Positions 59,601 through 64,000 of a stretch of DNA of 64,000 bases are shown in pieces. The notes below the pieces were generated by a model. That model made no database searches and had not been told where the DNA came from. It saw only the letters and a list, made by a program, of their open reading frames with translations. Made by a program: the position numbers and the translations under genes. The number at the start of each line of letters is the position of its first letter. The first letter of the stretch is position 1. This DNA is from Kitasatospora sp. MAP5-34 (GTDB lineage: Bacteria; Actinomycetota; Actinomycetes; Streptomycetales; Streptomycetaceae), in contig NZ_JARXZC010000030.1 of NCBI RefSeq assembly GCF_029894335.1, positions 1 to 64,000 on the forward strand, given 5' to 3'.

Positions 59601-60296
59601 GTCGGCGAGCAGCCGGAGGCGGGCGTCGCGCAGCTCGGCCTGGATGCCGGCGGCCCGCCGGGCAATCCTGGCCTGCCGCCCGAGCGGGCCGAGTTGGCGG
59701 CGCAGTTCGGCGACCAGGTCCTGCACGCGGTTGAGGTTGGCCGCCATCGCGTCCAGCTTCCGCAGCGCCTTCTCCTTGCGCTTGCGGTGCTTGAGGACGC
59801 CGGCCGCCTCCTCGATGAAGGCCCGCCGGCCCATCGGGTCGGCCTGCAGCACGGAGTCCAACTGGCCCTGGCCGACGATGACATGCATCTCGCGGCCGAT
59901 GCCGGAGTCGGAGAGCAGCTCCTGGATGTCGAGCAGGCGGCAGGTCTCGCCGTTGAGCGCGTACTCGCTGCCGCCGTTCCTGAACATCGTGCGGGTGATG
60001 GTGACTTCGGCGTAGTCGATGGGCAGCGCGCCGTCGGTGTTGTCGATGGTGAGGCTGACCTCGGCCCGGCCGAGCGGCGCGCGGCCGCTCGTCCCGGCGA
60101 AGATGACGTCCTCCATCTTGCCGCCGCGCAGCGACTTGGCGCCCTGCTCCCCCATCACCCAGGAGAGCCCGTCCACGACGTTGGACTTGCCGGAGCCGTT
60201 CGGCCCGACCACGCAGGTGATGCCCGGCTCGAAGCGCAGGGTGGTGGCGGAGGCGAAGGACTTGAAGCCGCGCAGCGTCAGACTCTTCAGATGCAC
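56661..60296 (-). CDS. smc: chromosome segregation protein SMC
   Basis: A 1211-residue condensin ATPase. The N-terminal head has Walker A GPNGSGKS (31-38). Two long coiled coils rich in Glu, Ala and Arg flank the hinge (roughly 500-640). The C-terminal head has LSGGERSL (about 1097) and Walker B YVMDEVEAALDE (about 1122-1133). It compacts and segregates chromosomes with ScpAB, which matters during sporulation septation. GTG 60296 follows GAGGAGAG; the frame upstream to 60458 covers a terminator and is not coding. Confidence 0.96.
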   Translation of the reverse strand: MHLKSLTLRGFKSFASATTLRFEPGITCVVGPNGSGKSNVVDGLSWVMGEQGAKSLRGGKMEDVIFAGTSGRAPLGRAEVSLTIDNTDGALPIDYAEVTITRTMFRNGGSEYALNGETCRLLDIQELLSDSGIGREMHVIVGQGQLDSVLQADPMGRRAFIEEAAGVLKHRKRKEKALRKLDAMAANLNRVQDLVAELRRQLGPLGRQARIARRAAGIQAELRDARLRLLADDLLTLRRAVEAEIADELALRLRRSTVEQELARAQQREAVLEAQVEQLGPQLEETRQTWYRLSALAERTRGTIGLAEARARHAGGSAQDEERRGRDPEELEREAEQVREQEATLAEALEEARYALAESAEQRAELEGELAAEETRLKVAARAIADRREGLARLQGQAGAARSQVASAEAELGRLAEARDEALLRAEAARQEYQQLQDQLDGVHGDGEELDAAHERARAALAEAEQDLAAVRVAVGTAERERAGLAARYEALSLGLRRKDGSGALLAAGDRLAGLLGPAAGLLRVAPGHEVAVAAALGAAADAVAVDGVDTAAQALRLLRKEDAGRAALLIAGAPALAPAAADEQGGRGDGLRWAAGLVEGPAELLPAVAALLARTVLVPGLDEAQQLVAERPELLAVTAEGDLLGSGFAQGGSAGAPSLLETQAAVADAAHRIDELDVRCEQLAGQLAEAVAHGRESAAELERLALVRRQAERERSQAAGELGRLGGQARAAAGEAERIAAAVAKAADGLARSVQSAAELAERLAVAEELAGSGEDEPDGARRDQLAAASAQSRQSEMEARLAVRTHEERVRGLAGRAEQLDRAARAERETRARAAERRERARYEAEVATAVVAGARQLLGCLEVSLGRADGERAEAEQVRGQREAELRSGREHGRELKAELDKLVDAGHRDEVLRAEKRLRIEQLEAKSLEDFGIDGGELLASFGPDRPVPPPTPEDGQEPGELGEPKPYVRAEQEQRLRAAEKAYQQLGKVNPLALEEFAALEERHQFLGEQLDDLKRSRRDLLEIVKDVDVRVEQLFTSAYLDTAAQFEGVFSRLFPGGEGRLVLTDPENMLTTGVEVEARPPGKKVKRLSLLSGGERSLTAVALLVSIFKARPSPFYVMDEVEAALDETNLRRLIAIMEELRESSQLIVITHQKLTMECADALYGVTMKGDGISQVISQRLHEQHRERRAPRRVPQQVREAVAEAE

Positions 60297-60429
60297 GCGC
60301 CCGCTCTCCTCGCCTCGCCGGTCCCCGCTGGCGACTGTATCCGGCTGTCCGGACAGTCGGTCGTGGGCAGCGGTTTCACCACGCCGGGGGCTGGGCAGCA
60401 TCAACAGCAAAAGGCCGTGGACACGACGA

Positions 60430-60453
60430 AGGGACGCCACTCCGGGCGTCCCT
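60430..60453 (-). terminator. hairpin between small coiled-coil gene and smc
   Basis: A 9-bp perfect stem (60430-60438 with 60445-60453) and a 6-base loop lie about 80 bases after the small gene and 135 bases before smc. Confidence 0.65.
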
Positions 60454-60534
60454 AGCAAGCTGCGTCCCGTACGGGAAACCCGGTTCGCAGCAGCGTCGAT
60501 CTGTACAGCGTCGATCTATGACGATCGGGCCGGA

Positions 60535-60738
60535 TCAGGTGAGTGCGGGCTCCCGCTGATCCAGTTCGATGCTGCTGAGCAGCGAGTGCTCGTCAGCGAC
60601 AGCGGTAAGAGCGTCGTTCTCGGCCTGCATCCTAGTGAGCTCGGATTCCAGGTCCAGGACGCGCTGCTGAAGCCGTCGCATCTCGGAGAGCATTCGCGGG
60701 TCGGGGCCGCCGACGTACCCGAGAAGCGCCTTTGCCAT
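60535..60738 (-). CDS. small conserved coiled-coil protein
   Basis: A 67-residue protein. MAKALLGYVGG is followed by a heptad-like helix (MLSEMRRLQQRVLDLESEL, about 16-34, continuing through TRMQAEND). GGAGG lies ten bases before the ATG at 60738. I recall near-identical small proteins in other streptomycetes between acylphosphatase and smc. Function is unknown. The coiled coil and the conserved position suggest a structural or adaptor role. Confidence 0.82.
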   Translation of the reverse strand: MAKALLGYVGGPDPRMLSEMRRLQQRVLDLESELTRMQAENDALTAVADEHSLLSSIELDQREPALT

Positions 60739-61251
60739 GATGAATGGTCCTCCACGCTGAGTGACCGAACCGGAACGGTATGGGTCTAGGGGGAAGGGGG
60801 TTACGCACCTGTCGACGAACCGGCAGTGCCGGCTGGGCACTGACGGGACACACGTTGTGAGCTGGGCCCACGACAGCATGACCCTGCCGGGTAAACGCAG
60901 ATTGGTGCGCGGGCTTTCAGCGTCTCACCAAAGACCGTACGGGTCAACACGATCACCGCACGCTACCGCGCGCCTGTCACCTGCATGGCGGGGTGGGCAC
61001 GCCATGGGCCGGGCGGAGCGGTGAGCAGCAGTCGATCACTGCTCGCTGCGGAGTCAACCACGAGTCTGCCCAGAAGGCAACCCTATGACACCAGCGGTTG
61101 CCTTTGCCGTGATCTGGACCAGGTCCAGTGTGCTCTCGGCCCGGTTCGTCGGCGAAGGAGCCAGACCGGAAGATGTCAGGTCGGCCGCGACCCGTCGGGC
61201 CGGGCGATCCCCGACGGCAGTACCGGGCCGGCCCCGGACGCTCCCGGACGG
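60739..61251. other. 513-base region between small gene and acylphosphatase
   Basis: No supported gene. A 9-bp inverted repeat (61074-61082 with 61096-61104, AAGGCAACC/GGTTGCCTT) may terminate the acylphosphatase transcript. The remainder should hold the promoter for the small coiled-coil gene. A minus-strand frame from 60977 to 61672 is a shadow of acylphosphatase in another frame. Confidence 0.5.
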
Positions 61252-61545
61252 TCAGCGGATCGCGAAACTGTCGTAGCCGGTGCCGGTCGCGCTCCAGATC
61301 TCGGTGACGCCCGTGACCTTGCCCGGGGTATCCGGGCCTCGCAGCAGTTCGAGCAGTTGCTCGCAGTCGGCATGCGGGCCCTCGGCGACCACTTGCACCC
61401 GGCCGTCGCCCAGGTTGCTCGCATAGCCGGCCAGGCCGATCTCCAGCGCGCGGGCCCGGGTCCACCAGCGGAAACCGACCTGCTGGACGCGGCCGCGCAC
61501 CCAGGCGGTGACGCGTACCGGTTGAGAGCTGTCGTGACCGTGCAT
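61252..61545 (-). CDS. acyP: acylphosphatase
   Basis: A 97-residue enzyme that hydrolyses carboxyl-phosphate bonds such as in acetyl phosphate or 1,3-bisphosphoglycerate. The phosphate loop GRVQQVGFRWW carries the catalytic Arg, and SNLGDGRVQVVAEG carries the catalytic Asn. The length is standard. ATG 61545 has only a weak ribosome-binding site. In actinomycetes it often lies near smc, as here. Confidence 0.94.
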   Translation of the reverse strand: MHGHDSSQPVRVTAWVRGRVQQVGFRWWTRARALEIGLAGYASNLGDGRVQVVAEGPHADCEQLLELLRGPDTPGKVTGVTEIWSATGTGYDSFAIR

Positions 61546-61628
61546 GGATCGACCATAACCGCGCCCGGCCCGTCGGGTGACGGGACCCCGGCGACCCCGG
61601 CACACGACTGCCGCGCGCCGAAATGAAA

Positions 61629-61668
61629 AACAGCCCGGCTCCGTCTTCGCGAAGACGGAATCGGGCTG
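61629..61668 (-). terminator. intrinsic terminator after Gly-rich tail protein
   Basis: Outer 8-bp arms (61629-61636 with 61661-61668) and a perfect inner 10-bp stem (TCCGTCTTCG/CGAAGACGGA), with a run of U after it on the minus strand. About 95 bases past the stop codon. Confidence 0.92.
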
Positions 61669-61763
61669 TCAAAATCTGTTATCTGTCAGCTGTCATTCGT
61701 CGGCTGCTATCTGTCACCCGACGTCCGTCAACCGAGATCCGTCAGCTGAAATCGGCCAGCTGA

Positions 61764-63128
61764 TCAGAAGCCGCCGAAGTCCCCATCGCCGCCGCCGAAG
61801 TCCCCGCCGCCACCATCGAAGCTGCTGAAGTCGGAGTTGCCGAAGTCGGAGGTATTGAAGTCGGCGCCGGTGAAGTCGCCGCCCTCGACCCCGCCCCGGT
61901 CGTAGCCGCCGCCGTCGTACCCGTAGCCACCGCCGTCGGACGCCCAGGCGTTGCCGGGCGAGGCGAAGACCGAGCCGAGCGCGGTGCCCACCAGCAGCCC
62001 GGGCAGCAGCCCCGAACCGAAGTAACCGCCGGCCCACGGGCTGTACGCCGGGCCCGCGTTCCAGTAGGGCTGCCGCCCGTACTCGGTCTCCACCGTCCGG
62101 ATGTCCGGCTCCTGGCCGCTCGCCAGCCGCGCCGCGTCCGCCGCGCAGACCGGCACCGTACGCTCGGCGCCGCCCGCCGGGGCCCACTCGGCGTCCTTGA
62201 CGGACGGCCCGTGGCGCGGGTCGAAGAAACAGGACGGACGGCGCTCGGGCAGCGCCCGCCCGTCGCGGCGCGCGGCCAGCGTGGCGAGCGCGAACCGGCC
62301 GTCCGACAGCGCCTCGGTGACAGCCGTCACGTCCGAGGGCTGCTTGGCGGCGTCCATGGTCTGCTTGGCCCGCTCGTACGAATCCAGGGCCTGGGTGTAG
62401 TCGGTGCGCTGGGCGTCGTCCGCGCCGGGGGCGCCCGGGTTGAAGTCGAGGCGGTCGAGCTCCTCGCCGAAGGCGGTGATGTCCTCGTCCACCACGACGC
62501 GCAGCTGCGCGAGCTCGGCCCGGGTCTTCTCCTCGCGGCGCTTCTTGGCGCGGCGGAAGAGAAGGAACACACCGCCGCCCGCCAGTGCGAGCAGCACGAC
62601 CGGCACGACGATCGCGGCGACGCTCACACCGCTGGAGCCCACACCCGACCCCTTGACCTGGCCGGCCGCCTGGTCGACGAAGTTGTTGAGAGTGCCGTCG
62701 ATGTCACCGGGGTGCGAGCGCAGTGCCGCGCCGGCCAGGTTCTTGGCGGCGGCGGGCGACATCGCGCCCCGGTCGGAGGCGGCGCCGAACTGGTCGCCGC
62801 GCCAGACCCCGTAGAGACCGGCCACACCGACCTCGGTGCGGAGATCCTGCAGCACGTTGGAGTACTGCGGGCCGGTCGGCACGACCGCGATGAAGATCGG
62901 CTTGTCGGCCTTCTCGATCTTCTTGGTCAGCGCGGCCGCCTGGGCCTCGGAGAACCGGCCGGTCATCGCCGGATCGACATAGACCTGGCCCTTCTTGAGG
63001 GCCTGGGAGGCAGCGCTCAGCCCACCCGCCGCCGAGGCGGGCGAGGCCAGCAGAAGGAGCAGCCCCAGCAGTGCCGCCAGCAGAGCGGCGGGCACGGCGG
63101 CCGGGGGACGGCGAAACACGGTTCTCAT
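61764..63128 (-). CDS. exported membrane protein with Gly/Asp/Phe repeat tail
   Basis: A 454-residue protein. A signal peptide (about 1-33) precedes an extracellular domain (about 35-165) with VYVDP and PIFIAVVP segments, weakly like TPM-type domains. One transmembrane helix (about 168-191) and a basic stop-transfer (RRAKKRREE) follow. The cytoplasmic part contains a helical region, SCFFDPRHGP and, after about 400, a Gly-rich end with repeated xDFxx units (GDFTG, ADFNT, SDFGN, SDFSS) ending in DFGGF. ATG 63128 is the best start. Function is unknown. Confidence 0.7.
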   Translation of the reverse strand: MRTVFRRPPAAVPAALLAALLGLLLLLASPASAAGGLSAASQALKKGQVYVDPAMTGRFSEAQAAALTKKIEKADKPIFIAVVPTGPQYSNVLQDLRTEVGVAGLYGVWRGDQFGAASDRGAMSPAAAKNLAGAALRSHPGDIDGTLNNFVDQAAGQVKGSGVGSSGVSVAAIVVPVVLLALAGGGVFLLFRRAKKRREEKTRAELAQLRVVVDEDITAFGEELDRLDFNPGAPGADDAQRTDYTQALDSYERAKQTMDAAKQPSDVTAVTEALSDGRFALATLAARRDGRALPERRPSCFFDPRHGPSVKDAEWAPAGGAERTVPVCAADAARLASGQEPDIRTVETEYGRQPYWNAGPAYSPWAGGYFGSGLLPGLLVGTALGSVFASPGNAWASDGGGYGYDGGGYDRGGVEGGDFTGADFNTSDFGNSDFSSFDGGGGDFGGGDGDFGGF

Positions 63129-63354
63129 GAGAGAGACCGTACCTGGCCCGATCAGGCAATGAACCATCCCCCTGGACCGGCCATCCCCTCCGGAAGGATG
63201 CCCCGGCCCTCATCCTGAGGAGTGACCCGTGGCCCGGGCACCCCTCAGGCGGGCATAGGGTTGTCCGAATCAGCACTGCCGTCCGGAAAGTGCCGTTCCG
63301 AAGCCCAGTAGTGCACAGCGGCTTAGTACTGCACAGATCCGATCGGAGCACTTG

Positions 63355-64000
63355 GTGATCATCGGCCTTGTCACCGCCGTCACTGCCTCAGCCTGTTACG
63401 GCACCGGTTCGGTCCTGCAGGCGCTCGGCTCCCGCCGTTCGGCCCGTGAGGAAGCGGCTGCCCAGGGCAGTGCGGCGGGCATCACCGAGCACGGCGGGCC
63501 GAGCCTCTCCTCGACCGCGAAGGCGGCCGTGACCTGGGAGTTCATGCTCGGTACGGCGCTCGACCTGATCGGCTTCGTGCTGGGCGCGCTGGCCGCGCGG
63601 CTGCTGCCGCTCTTCCTGTCCCAGACCATCCTCAGCGCCAACCTGGTGATCACCGCCGTACTCAGCGTCAAGCTGCTCGGCATCCGCCTGAAGCGTCCCG
63701 AGTGGGCGTCGATCGCCGTCCTCTGCACGGCGCTGCTGCTGCTCGGAGTGGCGGCGGGGCCCGAGGGCGGGCACCACGTGGCGATGGCGGTGCACTGGTG
63801 GCTGCTCGGCGCCTCGGTCGTGCTGATCGCCGGCGGCAGCCTGATCGTCCGCCGGCTCGGCGCGGGCGGGGCGATCGTGGCCGGTCTGCTCTCCGGCCTC
63901 GGCTTCGGCGCGCTGGGCATCGGCGTCCGGATCCTGAACGGGTTCGAACCCTTCTCGCTCGGCCAACTGCTCGGCGACCCGGCCCTGTACGCGATCCTGG
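63355..64000 (+). CDS. multispanning membrane protein, DMT/NIPA-like (3' truncated)
   Basis: The first 215 codons are inside the window; the gene runs off the right edge. GTG 63355 follows GGAG by nine bases. The sequence has about seven hydrophobic segments: SACYGTGSVLQALGSRR at the start, then a Ser/Gly/Ala linker, then LGTALDLIGFVLGALAARLL and others. The pattern is that of the drug/metabolite transporter superfamily or NIPA-type magnesium transporters. The substrate cannot be assigned. Confidence 0.75.
   Translation, partial: MIIGLVTAVTASACYGTGSVLQALGSRRSAREEAAAQGSAAGITEHGGPSLSSTAKAAVTWEFMLGTALDLIGFVLGALAARLLPLFLSQTILSANLVITAVLSVKLLGIRLKRPEWASIAVLCTALLLLGVAAGPEGGHHVAMAVHWWLLGASVVLIAGGSLIVRRLGAGGAIVAGLLSGLGFGALGIGVRILNGFEPFSLGQLLGDPALYAIL

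Noticed and set aside
56727..60455. 1242-codon open frame on the plus strand opposite smc
   Set aside because: High-GC coding sequence often leaves the antisense frame open; no ribosome-binding site, no family motif, and smc is unambiguous.
60977..61672. 231-codon minus-strand frame around acylphosphatase
   Set aside because: It is the second reading of the acylphosphatase gene in another frame and runs into the downstream region and a terminator.
1..64000. CRISPR arrays, insertion sequences, integrase genes, tRNA or rRNA genes
   Set aside because: I looked for direct-repeat arrays, transposase motifs and cloverleaf or rRNA-like sequence and saw none.

Overview
The window is chromosomal DNA from a filamentous actinomycete of the family Streptomycetaceae (Streptomyces or Kitasatospora). 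This rests on the very high G+C content, frequent GTG starts, the sporulation sigma factor WhiG and the developmental regulator NsdA, four tandem type I signal peptidase genes, and a gene order that, as far as I recall it, matches the S. coelicolor core segment from ftsY/smc through ffh, rpsP-rplS, whiG, rpsB-tsf-pyrH-frr-cdsA to rlmN. I saw no transposon, prophage, CRISPR array, tRNA or rRNA. The last gene is cut by the right edge.

Positions 1-20,400 form a catabolic block for polyamines and omega-amino acids. A methylmalonate-semialdehyde dehydrogenase gene (mmsA) and a small PrimPol-like protein come first. A minus-strand operon follows: aldehyde dehydrogenase, lipoprotein PotD, PotA, PotB, PotC, and a FAD amine oxidase. 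It diverges from a PucR-type regulator. Next is a second minus-strand set (aldehyde dehydrogenase, class III aminotransferase, second PotD) diverging from an Lrp/AsnC regulator that overlaps a second aminotransferase. The enzymes fit uptake of putrescine or spermidine, oxidation or transamination to aminoaldehydes, and oxidation to acids such as GABA. A near-identical 15-bp element lies in both divergent control regions, which suggests one regulon. An ABC ATPase with degenerate motifs and its membrane partner close the block.

Positions 20,400-34,900 hold translation and envelope housekeeping genes on the minus strand (rlmN; rpsB-tsf-pyrH-frr-cdsA), an M23 peptidase gene that runs antisense into a TetR gene, whiG, and the dprA-comM-yraN-DUF2469-NUDIX run. 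Positions 34,100-41,100 hold the signal peptidase cluster (sipZ, sipY, sipX, sipW) and rplS-trmD-rimM-KH-rpsP. Positions 41,500-45,800 look accessory: a HEXXH zinc-ribbon protein, an archaeal/eukaryotic-type prolyl-tRNA synthetase, a methyltransferase and a GNAT acetyltransferase.

Positions 45,800-60,800 carry ffh, the amtB-glnB-glnD nitrogen cassette with a GlnR-like box upstream of amtB, nsdA, a PrimPol-like gene, ftsY, smc and a small coiled-coil gene. Both protein partners of signal recognition (Ffh and FtsY) are present. The right end has acylphosphatase, a secreted or membrane protein with a Gly/Asp/Phe tail, and a partial multispanning membrane protein.

The most interesting items are the shared operator-like element, the two PrimPol-like paralogues, the ABC ATPase that has lost three motifs, the antisense overlap of the M23 and tetR genes, paired DnaA boxes with identical 17-bp spacing, a predicted G-quadruplex repeat ahead of rimM, and the unusual prolyl-tRNA synthetase. 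I did not find a system that I can claim is wholly new.
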